A stretch of DNA of 64,000 nt from Fervidobacterium pennivorans (GTDB lineage: Bacteria > Thermotogota > Thermotogae > Thermotogales > Fervidobacteriaceae). The stretch is taken from the NCBI RefSeq assembly GCF_001644665.1, contig NZ_CP011393.1, positions 828,001 through 892,000 on the forward strand. Reading direction: 5' to 3'. A program made the position numbers and the translations under genes. The notes below the pieces were generated by a model. It was given only the letters and a program-made list of their open reading frames with translations, was not told the origin of the DNA and did not search any database. Shown here in pieces: positions 1 through 7,802 of this stretch (position 1 is the stretch's first letter; each line of letters begins with the position of its first letter).

Positions 1-108
<108 letters not shown>

Positions 109-120
109 TCACCTCGCATG

Positions 121-144
121 TTAACTGATTAACTGATTGACTAA
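121..144. repeat. Short tandem repeat between kal and kce
   Basis: TTAACTGA occurs twice in tandem (121-136), followed by the degenerate copy TTGACTAA (137-144). It lies in the 75-base spacer between the kal stop and the kce start. It may be only slipped-strand noise. Confidence 0.4.
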
Positions 145-177
145 ATTGAGGAGGTTTTGTTCTTGTTTGCTTTCTCA

Positions 178-597
178 TCATTCATCATGTTTAAATCTCT
201 GTTTATCTTTTGGAACAACACAAGTTCCGCTTGCTTTACAAACAAGAATCGGTTCATCCAAAACCTCAGCCGCACTATCGTTTATATCTGGTCTCGAACG
301 AATGACTTTGTAAGCTTCAAACTTCATCTTTCTTGAAGTGCGACCGACCTCCACAATTTCCCCGTAGGCTTCGATATAGTCACCGGCAAAGACAGGTGCG
401 AGAAACTCTATACTGTCATACGCTCTAAAAAGTCCTTCATCTCCATCGTATCTGATTAAGAGTTCAGTGGCTACATCTCCAAAAAGTTGCAAAATTCTAG
501 CACCGTCAACTAAGTTTCCTCCATAGTGTGCATCCGCTTGGCTCATACGAACTCTAATCATTGCTTTCGGCAACTGTGAGTTTTTTGCATTTTCCAT
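178..597 (-). CDS. kal: 3-aminobutyryl-CoA ammonia-lyase (hotdog fold)
   Basis: Kal removes ammonia from 3-aminobutyryl-CoA to give crotonyl-CoA, the step after Kce in lysine fermentation. The protein is about 139 residues, normal for the family, with the conserved [11 protein letters not shown] block near residues 18-28, the hotdog helix [10 protein letters not shown], and A-G-D-Y-I-E-A in the middle. I chose ATG at 597 because GGAGG sits 8 bases upstream; an in-frame GTG at 612 has no ribosome binding site. The next gene upstream, atoA, ends about 28 bases before it. The assignment relies on family resemblance plus its place between CoA-transferase genes and kce. Confidence 0.88.
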   Translation of the reverse strand: MENAKNSQLPKAMIRVRMSQADAHYGGNLVDGARILQLFGDVATELLIRYDGDEGLFRAYDSIEFLAPVFAGDYIEAYGEIVEVGRTSRKMKFEAYKVIRSRPDINDSAAEVLDEPILVCKASGTCVVPKDKQRFKHDE

Positions 598-625
598 TTT
601 CTCATCCTCCACAGCAAATCTTTGA

Positions 626-1276
626 CTAAAACCTCTTTAAGTTTTCGGAGACTATCAATTTCGCTTCCGTCAATTTCAGTACTTCTTCAAGTGTCGTTTC
701 TTCAGCTATTTCTTCAAGTACGAGCCCTTCATCGGTTGGTCTGATAACGGCAAGTTCTGTCACAATGAGGTCAATTCGTCGGATAGAAGTTAATGGCAAC
801 GTGCACTTTTTAACTATTTTCGGTTCTCCCTTTGCTGTATGGGTCATAGCAACGATAACTCGTTTTGCACCTGTAACTAAGTCCATTGCACCACCCATGC
901 CCGGTATCATTTTGCCGGGTATCATCCAGTTCGCAAGGTGTCCTTCTTCATCAACCTGTAGGCCTCCAAGAACAGTTACGTCCAAATGACCTCCTCGAAT
1001 CATTGCGAATGAAAATGCACTATCGAAAGTCATCGCCCCGGGTAGCGCGGTAACAAAACCTGCACCAGCGTTTGTTAAATCTTTATTCTCAAATCCTTTT
1101 TCAGGTTCTGGTCCCATTCCAATTATTCCATTCTCACTCTGGAAAAAGACATGCACGCCTTTTGGGATATAATTAGCTACAAGTGTTGGAAGTCCGATAC
1201 CAAGGTTTACAAGGTCACCTTCTTTTAATTCTTGAGCAACTCTTCTCGCTATCTTTTCTTTTGGATCAACTGCCAT
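626..1276 (-). CDS. atoA: Acetoacetate:butyryl-CoA CoA-transferase, beta subunit
   Basis: This is the beta subunit of a two-subunit family I CoA-transferase of about 216 residues. The active-site motif S-E-N-G is present with Glu48 as the likely catalytic residue that forms the glutamyl-CoA thioester, followed by G-I-I-G-M-G-P. The glycine-rich [10 protein letters not shown] block also fits. With AtoD it would move CoA between acetoacetate and butyryl-CoA (or acetate) at the end of lysine fermentation. It begins one base after the stop of atoD, with GGGGTG as ribosome binding site inside the end of atoD, so the two are translationally coupled. The exact acyl specificity cannot be read from sequence; context favours acetoacetate/butyryl-CoA. 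Confidence 0.9.
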   Translation of the reverse strand: MAVDPKEKIARRVAQELKEGDLVNLGIGLPTLVANYIPKGVHVFFQSENGIIGMGPEPEKGFENKDLTNAGAGFVTALPGAMTFDSAFSFAMIRGGHLDVTVLGGLQVDEEGHLANWMIPGKMIPGMGGAMDLVTGAKRVIVAMTHTAKGEPKIVKKCTLPLTSIRRIDLIVTELAVIRPTDEGLVLEEIAEETTLEEVLKLTEAKLIVSENLKRF

Positions 1277-1277
1277 A

Positions 1278-1940
1278 TTACTTCACCCCCTGAGAAACTA
1301 CGACGTAATCTACAAGAACTCCAGGTGTTCTTATCTCATTGGGTGCCAAGGCTCCAACAGGCACTATTTCCTCAACTTCAACGATTACAATTTCAGCAGC
1401 CATAGCCATCAGTGGGTTGAAGTTCTCGGCTGTAAAGTTGTAAACAAGGTTACCGTAATAGTCACACTTCTTAGCTTTGATTAAGGCGATATCTGCCTTT
1501 AAGGGTAATTCAAGCAAATATTTCTTCCCTTCAATTTCAATAACTTGCTTGCCATTCTCAACAACAGTTCCCACACCGGTAGGCGTAAGTATACCACCAA
1601 GACCTGCCCCACCCGCTCTAATACGCTCTGCCAAGGTGCCTTGCGGCACGAGTTCCACTTCCAACTCTCCTGCTATCATCTGCCTCTGCGTTTCTGGGTT
1701 TGTTCCTATGTGTGATACTATGACTTTCTTGCACAGTTTGTTTTTAACAAGTTTTCCAACTCCGCGGTCTTCAAAAGCAGTATCGTTGGCTATTATCGTG
1801 AGATTCCCAATGCCTTTTTCAACGATTTTGTCTATGATCCCTTCTGGAGTGCCTACTCCTAGGAATCCTCCAATCATAACTGTGCTACCAGGCTTCACAA
1901 ATTCAACTGCTTCATCAAATGATATTACCTTCAAGTCCAT
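1278..1940 (-). CDS. atoD: Acetoacetate:butyryl-CoA CoA-transferase, alpha subunit
   Basis: This is the alpha subunit of the CoA-transferase, about 220 residues. The CoA-binding [14 protein letters not shown] motif lies near residues 24-38, and [10 protein letters not shown] plus the conserved [13 protein letters not shown] near the end match AtoD/ScoA proteins. ATG at 1940 follows a G-rich Shine-Dalgarno (GGAAGGGGGG); an ATG at 1958 in the same frame lacks one. It is the first gene of the minus-strand operon atoD-atoA-kal-kce and has its own promoter around 1983-2012. Confidence 0.9.
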   Translation of the reverse strand: MDLKVISFDEAVEFVKPGSTVMIGGFLGVGTPEGIIDKIVEKGIGNLTIIANDTAFEDRGVGKLVKNKLCKKVIVSHIGTNPETQRQMIAGELEVELVPQGTLAERIRAGGAGLGGILTPTGVGTVVENGKQVIEIEGKKYLLELPLKADIALIKAKKCDYYGNLVYNFTAENFNPLMAMAAEIVIVEVEEIVPVGALAPNEIRTPGVLVDYVVVSQGVK

Positions 1941-1982
1941 TCCCCCCTTCCAAAACATGAAGTGATAATTTTCTCAATATTC

Positions 1983-2012
1983 AGTATATCATTCTTAAGA
2001 AGCTCTTTCTAA
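1983..2012 (-). promoter_or_regulatory. Promoter of the lysine fermentation operon
   Basis: On the minus strand TATACT (1988-1983) is preceded by TG one base upstream (extended -10) and by TTAGAA (2012-2007) with an 18-base spacer. Transcription would start about 35 bases before the atoD ATG. Confidence 0.55.
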
Positions 2013-2170
2013 CGTTGGAAACTTGAAATTTCTAATGCATACTCAAGGAAGAAAGAGATTTCCAAAGGAAAGAAAGAAAAAGAGTAATCACAAACGCTTA
2101 GGAAGAATCGGTTTCGACTTAGCAAAAGTTTAAGGTACTCTTTGTAACAATGGTTATCAAAAAGAGTACG

Positions 2171-2179
2171 TGTTATAAT
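2171..2179 (+). promoter_or_regulatory. Extended -10 promoter of pgeF
   Basis: TGTTATAAT is a consensus extended -10 (TG-N-TATAAT). No good -35 is seen, as is usual for this class. It lies about 90 bases before the chosen pgeF start. The divergent promoter of atoD is about 160 bases away. Confidence 0.55.
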
Positions 2180-2267
2180 TAGTACTGAAAGAAAGTAGTA
2201 CAAAACTTGGACCTACGTGTTTTCAGATGCAAAATGTATGAAATGTATAATTAGAAGGGGTGAGAAA

Positions 2268-3077
2268 ATGAATAAAATAAAGCACATTGGCAACTATATA
2301 TTGAAAGAAATTGAGGGTGTTTGGGTCTTGCAATCTCCATTACTCAGCCAGTTTCCTGAACTCGTGCATTATATAACTACCAGAAAAATTACGCGGAATG
2401 AAGAAAATAACTCCTTTTCAGAACTAAACTTAGCTATCAGCTGCGAGGATTTTCCAAAGCATTTCGAGTTTTTTGCAAAGAAAGTGAAAATCAATCCTGA
2501 AAGATGCGTATTTTCACACCAGGTACATAGCAAAAATGTCAAGGTTGTAACAAGTGAAGATATAGGAGAGCCATACTGGAACAGAAAACTTCGAGAAGTC
2601 GACGGATTGATAACTAATGAGAAAGGGCTTTTTCTTGTCACTACGTACGCTGATTGTATGCCTATCATTGCATATGACCCGACAAAACAGGTTGTAGGGG
2701 TTGCACACTCTGGTTGGAGGGGAACTTTATTAGAAATTGCAAAAGAGATGATATTAAGAATGAATGAGGAATTTGGAAGTGACCCTTCAGAAATTTTCGT
2801 TTCAATTGGTCCATCAATTGGTCCAGATAGTTTCGAAGTTGGTCCAGAAGTAGCTACCGAATTTTTAATGAAATTTGGAAAAGAAGTTGTCAAAGAAATG
2901 GAAGAAAAAATATACGTGGACCTCTGGAAAGTGGTTCAGTTAACATTAAATTCTGTAGGAGTCTTTAGGGTAGAATTCTCGAACGTGGATACATACAAAC
3001 ACACAGAGCTTTTCTACTCTTACCGAAGAGAAAAGACAAAAAAGCGGTTTGCTGTCGTTGTTGGTTTAGTTGAGTAA
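2268..3077 (+). CDS. pgeF: PgeF/YfiH-type laccase-domain protein (purine nucleoside phosphorylase / peptidoglycan editing factor family)
   Basis: The protein has about 269 residues, typical for the family. The three zinc-ligand motifs are visible: F-S-H-Q-V-H-S near residue 85, T-T-Y-A-D-C-M-P-I near 120, and G-V-A-H-S-G-W-R-G-T near 145. Members have been reported to act on adenosine/inosine with phosphate and, in E. coli, to edit UDP-MurNAc peptides; I cannot decide between these roles. ATG at 2268 follows AAGGGGTGAG; the frame is open upstream to 2217 but without a ribosome binding site there. The next gene starts 23 bases after its stop, suggesting co-transcription. Confidence 0.85.
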   Translation: MNKIKHIGNYILKEIEGVWVLQSPLLSQFPELVHYITTRKITRNEENNSFSELNLAISCEDFPKHFEFFAKKVKINPERCVFSHQVHSKNVKVVTSEDIGEPYWNRKLREVDGLITNEKGLFLVTTYADCMPIIAYDPTKQVVGVAHSGWRGTLLEIAKEMILRMNEEFGSDPSEIFVSIGPSIGPDSFEVGPEVATEFLMKFGKEVVKEMEEKIYVDLWKVVQLTLNSVGVFRVEFSNVDTYKHTELFYSYRREKTKKRFAVVVGLVE

Positions 3078-3100
3078 TTAACTTTTAAGGAGGCTCAAAA

Positions 3101-3820
3101 ATGATGAAGGAGACCACTAGAAGTGTTCGTGAAAAAACTCCGAGGCTACTTTTTGGTGATTCTTTGTCAATTTTAGTTTTTGTGACTCTTGCGGCCCTTT
3201 TGCTAAACGATAAAACAAGAACTGCATACGTTAATTTAAACTCATCACATCCCTATATCTTGGGTTTCCTGAAAGTTGGGATTTTAGCTACATTTGGCGA
3301 GATTTTATCTTTAAGAATATCGAAAGGAAAGTACTCAATGCCTGTGGGTGTAATTTACAGGTTTATTATTTGGGGATTCTTGGGTGTAGTATTTGTTGCT
3401 GTGTTTGAACTTTTCTCATCAGGAACAAGAACGTTATTGGAAAAACAATTGCTTCCTTATGCCAACAATGCAAGAACTTTCTTTCAAGCACTTTATACAA
3501 GCGTTCTTATGAATCTTATCTTTGCTCCAACATTCATGGCATTTCACAGAATCACAGATGCATACATAGACCTGGGCAATGGCAATTTAAAGAAGATATT
3601 CACCACAAAATTTGATGATGTTCTAAATGCCATTGATTGGAGGTTCTTCGTGAAATTCGTACTTGGAAAAACTATTCCGTTCTTCTGGATACCGGCGCAC
3701 ACAGTAACGTTTTTATTGCCTCCCAACTACAGAGTTTTAGTTGCTGCTTTGCTCTCTGTATTCCTTGGTATTTTGCTTTCCTTTAAAAAACGTTCAGTTA
3801 AAATTGCAGAAGTTAAATAG
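3101..3820 (+). CDS. Integral membrane protein with an Mpv17/PMP22-like C-terminus
   Basis: The 239-residue protein has hydrophobic segments near residues 23-35, 50-65, 85-105, 125-145, 180-200 and 210-228. The last 40 residues contain F-W-I-P-A-H-T-V-T-F-L-L-P-P and N-Y-R-V-L-V-A-A, ending L-S-F-K-K-R. This resembles the eukaryotic Mpv17/PMP22 signature (W-P-x-x-x-x-x-N-F-x-x-V-P-x-x-Y-R-V-L, ending in a lysine-rich L-S tail). AAGGAGG lies 8 bases before the ATG. It follows pgeF closely, but no functional link is evident. Mpv17 proteins are membrane channel-like proteins of unclear substrate, so no function is proposed. Confidence 0.6.
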   Translation: MMKETTRSVREKTPRLLFGDSLSILVFVTLAALLLNDKTRTAYVNLNSSHPYILGFLKVGILATFGEILSLRISKGKYSMPVGVIYRFIIWGFLGVVFVAVFELFSSGTRTLLEKQLLPYANNARTFFQALYTSVLMNLIFAPTFMAFHRITDAYIDLGNGNLKKIFTTKFDDVLNAIDWRFFVKFVLGKTIPFFWIPAHTVTFLLPPNYRVLVAALLSVFLGILLSFKKRSVKIAEVK

Positions 3821-3837
3821 ACTGTCCAATTCAGAAA

Positions 3838-4431
3838 TTATCTGACAAATTTAAGCTGTTCAACAATTTCCTGGCTTGTGGAGACTACAGCGAATCCATG
3901 AGCCAGGTTTTTCAATGATGCGTAATGGTACCATTCATCCTTGTCCCAAAGACAATCTTCGACCATTACAATTTCGTATCCCCTAACAAATCCTGAACGT
4001 GCCGTTGTTTCACAGCAAAGATGGGTCATAACGCCGGAGATTATGAGCTGGTCAACTGATTTTGCCTTGAGAATATCCTCAAGTTCTGTCATGTAAAACG
4101 CATCGTAACTGTCTTTGTAAATTACAACGTCTACTAAATCCTCCTCTATTGCAAGTTTAGCCCACACGTCTTCTACAACATTGCCCCACCATTTCTTCAT
4201 ATTTTCGCTTCCGCCTTTATGTATAGTTGCTATAACAGGTATACTTAGAGAAAGCCCTTCAGACAATTGACGAATCCGTTTTAGAAACGTTTGAATATTC
4301 TCTCTTACCCGCCAACTACCTTTAAGAAAAGCGGGAGAAGACTCTGAAAAAAAGTATTGTTGCACATCAATAACTAAAATTGCAGGTTTTGAAATTCTAA
4401 GAGGATGGCGTGTCCTTTCAAGGTAGAACAT
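3838..4431 (-). CDS. Isochorismatase-like cysteine hydrolase
   Basis: It belongs to the isochorismatase/nicotinamidase superfamily of about 200 residues. The catalytic triad is visible: Asp in L-V-I-D-V-Q-Q near the N-terminus, Lys in I-H-K-G-G-S-E near residue 80, and the nucleophilic Cys in T-H-L-C-C-E-T-T-A-R near residue 140, preceded by the S-G-V turn (cis-peptide region). The substrate is unknown; nicotinamide and N-carbamoyl compounds are the usual ones. The start is uncertain: ATG at 4431 has an AAGGAAGTGA sequence 11 bases away, while an in-frame TTG at 4455 has none. It converges with the plus-strand gene ending at 3820. Confidence 0.75.
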   Translation of the reverse strand: MFYLERTRHPLRISKPAILVIDVQQYFFSESSPAFLKGSWRVRENIQTFLKRIRQLSEGLSLSIPVIATIHKGGSENMKKWWGNVVEDVWAKLAIEEDLVDVVIYKDSYDAFYMTELEDILKAKSVDQLIISGVMTHLCCETTARSGFVRGYEIVMVEDCLWDKDEWYHYASLKNLAHGFAVVSTSQEIVEQLKFVR

Positions 4432-4485
4432 AAGAAAATCTGTCACTTCCTTCAAGTTACTTTTATTTTTAATTTTCGCTTTTCA

Positions 4486-4818
4486 TTACCGTTCAACAAA
4501 TATTTCTATTTTGATACCGTTTTCATCTTCGAGAACTTCAAACTTTTTCATATGAGGGGCAATGGTGAATATATCCTGCAAACTTCCCACATTTGTTGCA
4601 AGTGCTGAATAATACCGTAGTTCTGGATGATCTTTTATTTTGGAAATTTTCTTCAATTCAGTTAGTATTTCATCCCTTACATTCATACGAGCTTCTAACA
4701 TTATGTAAAAATTTCTCTGCAGAGTTACAATTTCCGTGGAGACAACATGGGCACCGTTTTTTAAAAGGTAGTAAGTCATTTCGTTAACAACTGAAACTAT
4801 CAATTTTTCAAATTCCAT
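4486..4818 (-). CDS. Uncharacterised small protein
   Basis: A 110-residue soluble, probably alpha/beta protein that I do not recognise. It has no membrane segment, no cysteine pair and no signal peptide. The N-terminal half looks helical (E-K-L-I-V-S-V-V-N-E-M-T-Y-Y-L-L-K) and the C-terminus ends in strand-like V-L-E-D-E-N-G-I-K-I-E-I-F-V-E-R. ATG at 4818 follows GGAG located inside the last codons of the DUF1576 gene upstream, so the two are translationally coupled. Confidence 0.7.
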   Translation of the reverse strand: MEFEKLIVSVVNEMTYYLLKNGAHVVSTEIVTLQRNFYIMLEARMNVRDEILTELKKISKIKDHPELRYYSALATNVGSLQDIFTIAPHMKKFEVLEDENGIKIEIFVER

Positions 4819-4820
4819 AT

Positions 4821-6065
4821 TTACCACTCCTCACCGCTTCTTTTCAACCTCTCCAAAAATTTGTTTTTTATATTTCTAAAAGCCTCTATTATAGGTAAGA
4901 GAAACATAGCAACAAACCCTCCAGAAAAACCGTTGTTGTATAGGTTCATTCCGAAATGTAGACTACCAACATTGATAACCAAGGCACTATGCAAGTAACC
5001 TGCAACAACTCCCCACAAAAATCCGAACTCACCAGCAATTGGTGCAAGGGTAGTCCCAAATAGAACAGCTAGCACCATAGCAGGGCTATTAAAAGGTTGC
5101 GAATTTGTCAAAGCTCCTATGAGAACACCTACCACAACAGGTAAAACGTTTTTTGGATGTTTTCCAAGAGCTCCAAAACCAGCAAGTGTCATGATGCCAC
5201 CAATCGTAGGACCATTGAGTTTTGAACCAACTCCAAGTACGTAAATAGTACCTACCAAGCCAAGGATTCCTACGTTTATAAAGGTTATCGCCTCGTTTTC
5301 CAACAACACAAAATCTGTTAGTAATTTGCCCGAGTACTTAAGTATATTTTTATAACCGCTAAGCTTCCAACCATTCAATCTGAATCCGAAGATAAGAACG
5401 ATAGAGAAAAATAAAAACATGAAAACAGCTAATAAAAATTGATTTTTCTCGTGCCATATCAGCCTTGGCTCTGGATGCAAGTCATAGGCTCTTAAAAGTG
5501 CACCTATGAACATTCCTAAGAAACCTGCTGTGAAACCAACGTTATACAAATTGTATCCCTTGTGGAGTGTTAACGCAAAGCTTGCAAGGGGTGGGAGAAA
5601 GAATCCTATGAGCAAAACTATCACAATTCCTAATATGCTAAAGTCATTCCCAAATACCAGATGAGTAGTTATTGGAGCCAGTGCGGTTCCAAAAAATGCC
5701 ACATACAGATATGTCTTGAGATTTTCGCCCACCACTAACGTATAAAGAAAAACCCCCGCTACGATTGGCCAAACATTGAATAAATTTTTTCCGAATAGTG
5801 CAAAACCGCCAATTGTCATAACCGCAGCTATCGAAACACCTGTAGGATTAACCTTTAGTAGTTTAAGTAGAATTGTAAATAAAAGCATAAGTAAACCACT
5901 GTTGAAAAATGCTCCGCCTACACCGGCAATTTCCACATAGTCCGTTATCAAATAGTCAGGTGACTTGATAATTGTGGCAATCTGCGAAGGTATATTGACA
6001 TTGCCAGTAACCAATCCAAATAGTATGAAGAAACTCGATATAAAGAACAGGAATTTGTAAATCAC
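4821..6065 (-). CDS. DUF1576 polytopic membrane protein
   Basis: About 414 residues with around ten hydrophobic segments. It contains two homologous halves: T-I-G-G-F-A-L-F-G-K-N and G-T-A-L-A-P-I-T in the first correspond to T-L-A-G-F-G-A-L-G-K-H and G-T-T-L-A-P-I-A in the second, and L-H-K-G-Y-N-L-Y-N-V-G-F-T-A-G-F corresponds to L-H-F-G-M-N-L-Y-N-N-G-F-S-G-G-F. This architecture is that of DUF1576 proteins, whose function is unknown; the repeat suggests a transporter fold. GTG at 6065 has GGGAGG 7 bases upstream. It is followed at once by the small gene ending at 4486. Confidence 0.75.
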   Translation of the reverse strand: MIYKFLFFISSFFILFGLVTGNVNIPSQIATIIKSPDYLITDYVEIAGVGGAFFNSGLLMLLFTILLKLLKVNPTGVSIAAVMTIGGFALFGKNLFNVWPIVAGVFLYTLVVGENLKTYLYVAFFGTALAPITTHLVFGNDFSILGIVIVLLIGFFLPPLASFALTLHKGYNLYNVGFTAGFLGMFIGALLRAYDLHPEPRLIWHEKNQFLLAVFMFLFFSIVLIFGFRLNGWKLSGYKNILKYSGKLLTDFVLLENEAITFINVGILGLVGTIYVLGVGSKLNGPTIGGIMTLAGFGALGKHPKNVLPVVVGVLIGALTNSQPFNSPAMVLAVLFGTTLAPIAGEFGFLWGVVAGYLHSALVINVGSLHFGMNLYNNGFSGGFVAMFLLPIIEAFRNIKNKFLERLKRSGEEW

Positions 6066-6085
6066 AGGATACCCTCCCTTTCACA

Positions 6086-6140
6086 AAAGGATAATGTTAA
6101 CTAAAAGTATTGAAACTTTCCAAAAACCGCATTATCCTTT
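6086..6140. repeat. 11-bp inverted repeat between the DUF1576 gene and an IS remnant
   Basis: AAAGGATAATG (6086-6096) is perfectly repeated in inverse orientation as CATTATCCTTT (6130-6140) with 33 bases between. It sits just upstream of the DUF1576 gene and just outside the truncated transposase. It could be an operator, or part of the end of an insertion sequence; I cannot tell which. Confidence 0.4.
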
Positions 6141-6188
6141 AAAGAGGGGACCCCCCCAACCAACTCTTGACAAAGGAGGTATCCCAAT

Positions 6189-6389
6189 ATGAACAACTCA
6201 ACGCTCTCTTGTCCCAAATGCGGTTCCACCAGCTTGTACAAAAATGGTCATAACAAATACGGTAACCAACAATTCCTTTGCAAACTCTGCCATCATTCTT
6301 TCAAACTTTCCCATTCTCACAAACGCAAAAACTTTCCTTTCCCTTATCCCAAATGCCCTTCTTGTGGTAGGTCTAAGGTTTTTGGGTAG
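6189..6389 (+). pseudogene. Truncated IS transposase, zinc-ribbon N-terminus only
   Basis: A 66-codon frame encodes a zinc ribbon with C-P-K-C-G-S, then C-K-L-C-H-H-S-F, then C-P-S-C-G-R-S-K, typical of the N-terminus of IS1/InsA-like transposases, preceded by the ribosome binding site AAAGGAGG. It stops right after the second zinc motif and no DDE catalytic domain follows. The bases after it (6390-6560) hold no long frame, so most of the element seems deleted. It is therefore a remnant; terminal inverted repeats could not be recognised with confidence. Confidence 0.65.
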
Positions 6390-6563
6390 TGAAGAATCTT
6401 TGGAAAACGCACAATGGTAATATCAATCGCATTCTTTCACAACTGCATTCTTTCATCACTACAAGTTAACACTATCCACAAAAGACCAATGTGTACCAAC
6501 ATAAATTGTATCATGAGCTGTACAATTTACGAAAAATCATTCTCAAGCATTTGATTGATTAAA

Positions 6564-6603
6564 TCAAAAAAACAAAAAAACAGGGGAATTTTCTCCCCTG
6601 TTT
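6564..6603 (-). terminator. Intrinsic terminator after the queuosine precursor transporter gene
   Basis: AAACAGGGGA (6578-6587) pairs with TCCCCTGTTT (6594-6603), loop of six. On the minus strand the stem is followed by TTTTTTTGTTTTTTT, a strong U-tract. It lies about 40 bases after the stop at 6645. Confidence 0.85.
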
Positions 6604-6644
6604 GCATAGATCCCAAAATCTTATAAACAGATTTAATCGAAATT

Positions 6645-7349
6645 TCAATCTCTAGCTTCCGCTATTTTAAAATTTTCATCGCGCTCTTCGTTCTTCAAAA
6701 AACCAACTCCAAGATACACAACCCAAGTATCTGCATAATCTAATGCAAATTCAACAATGGTTGTTGTTATAAATATCTGAAGGTATGTCTTAAAGTCTAC
6801 AAGCCCTAAGAATGCAATAGTTACAAATATCAGGTTATCAACAATCTGTCCTACTTTTGTTGCAACGTTATTTCTGAACCACAACTTCGTTCTTCCTTTA
6901 AGTGCGTGATGTATCCATACCGCTGTATAACCAGAAAGTATGAATGCCGTCCAGCTTGCAAATGCTATCCTAGGAGTTACTGCAAAAACTTGTGATAGGT
7001 AACTCTGAGCAAAATCGTTTTGCGAAGGGAGATAACTTGTGTAAACTAAGCCAAGCAAAACAAAAGCAAGTTGTGCAAAGAAACCAGTCCAAACAGCTTT
7101 TCTTCCTTCTTCTTTCCCATATACTTCTGTCAAAATGGAATAGATAACAAACGCCATACCCATGCTCATGTTTGCAGCCGTCACTTCAATTCCAAACAAC
7201 TTGAAGAGCTTTGCAACACCGAGGTTGGATGCAATAATAAGAGTAGCAAGTGCTACATAAGCGCCTTCTTTTTTCATAAACCTCAGTGCCAACAAAATTA
7301 TCATGGCTGAAAGTATGTATTCTAAAAACAACACAAAAAAGTTAAACAT
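6645..7349 (-). CDS. Queuosine precursor transporter (YhhQ/VUT family)
   Basis: About 234 residues with six or seven hydrophobic segments and the family markers: early N-L-G-V-A-K-L-F, then S-I-L-T-E-V-Y-G-K-E-E-G-R-K-A-V-W near residue 75, and K-V-G-Q-I-V-D-N-L-I-F-V near residue 165. The family takes up queuine or preQ bases across the inner membrane for tRNA modification. ATG at 7349 follows AAAGGAGG. It is the last gene of a minus-strand string beginning at the ArsB/NhaD-like permease or further upstream, and a strong terminator follows. Confidence 0.82.
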   Translation of the reverse strand: MFNFFVLFLEYILSAMIILLALRFMKKEGAYVALATLIIASNLGVAKLFKLFGIEVTAANMSMGMAFVIYSILTEVYGKEEGRKAVWTGFFAQLAFVLLGLVYTSYLPSQNDFAQSYLSQVFAVTPRIAFASWTAFILSGYTAVWIHHALKGRTKLWFRNNVATKVGQIVDNLIFVTIAFLGLVDFKTYLQIFITTTIVEFALDYADTWVVYLGVGFLKNEERDENFKIAEARD

Positions 7350-7397
7350 AGCCAAACCTCCTTTAAGCTTTTTTCAGATTTTTTAGTAAAAGAACAA

Positions 7398-7733
7398 TTA
7401 CTCTTCCTCTCTGAGTGCTTCGCTAACGGTGTTGTAAATTTTTATAATTCTCTCCAAATCCGTTATTTTAAACAAGGTACGAACGTTCTTATTAGGCGCA
7501 ACAACTTTCAAATAGCCGTCTACTGCTACTATTCTTTTATATATACCAACAAGAATACCTAAGCCGAAGCTATCAACGGTTGTTACATGCGTCATGTCCA
7601 GAATTATATACTTTTTGTCATTTTCCAAAAATTCAGAAACAATCCAATCCTTAAAAACTTCTGCATTTTGCACATCAACAGGTCCGAGAATCTTTATAAT
7701 TACGGCTTTCCCGTGCTCCGTATACGTGTACAA
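7398..7733 (-). CDS. STAS-domain protein (anti-sigma factor antagonist type)
   Basis: A single STAS domain of 111 residues. It shows the conserved beta-alpha core: V-I-I-K-I-L-G-P-V-D-V near residues 10-20, I-I-L-D-M-T-H-V-T-T-V-D-S-F-G-L-G near 40-60, and L-K-V-V-A-P-N. The phosphorylatable serine of the D-S-x-G motif is kept (D-S-F-G). TTG at 7733 is preceded by GGAGGG 7 bases away; the frame is open upstream to 7796 without a ribosome binding site. It directly follows a permease gene, so it could be a permease regulator as in SulP proteins rather than a sigma-factor switch; no anti-sigma kinase gene is nearby. Confidence 0.8.
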   Translation of the reverse strand: MYTYTEHGKAVIIKILGPVDVQNAEVFKDWIVSEFLENDKKYIILDMTHVTTVDSFGLGILVGIYKRIVAVDGYLKVVAPNKNVRTLFKITDLERIIKIYNTVSEALREEE

Positions 7734-7802
7734 GTTAACTCCCTCCTCTTTCTGATACGATAACCATTTCTCATTTAGGTAATACAAAAGCTGCAAGTAA
7801 CA

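Noticed and set aside
2009-2203. 64-codon frame in the atoD-pgeF spacer
   Set aside because: No ribosome binding site, composition like a translated AT-rich spacer, and the region contains the two divergent promoters.
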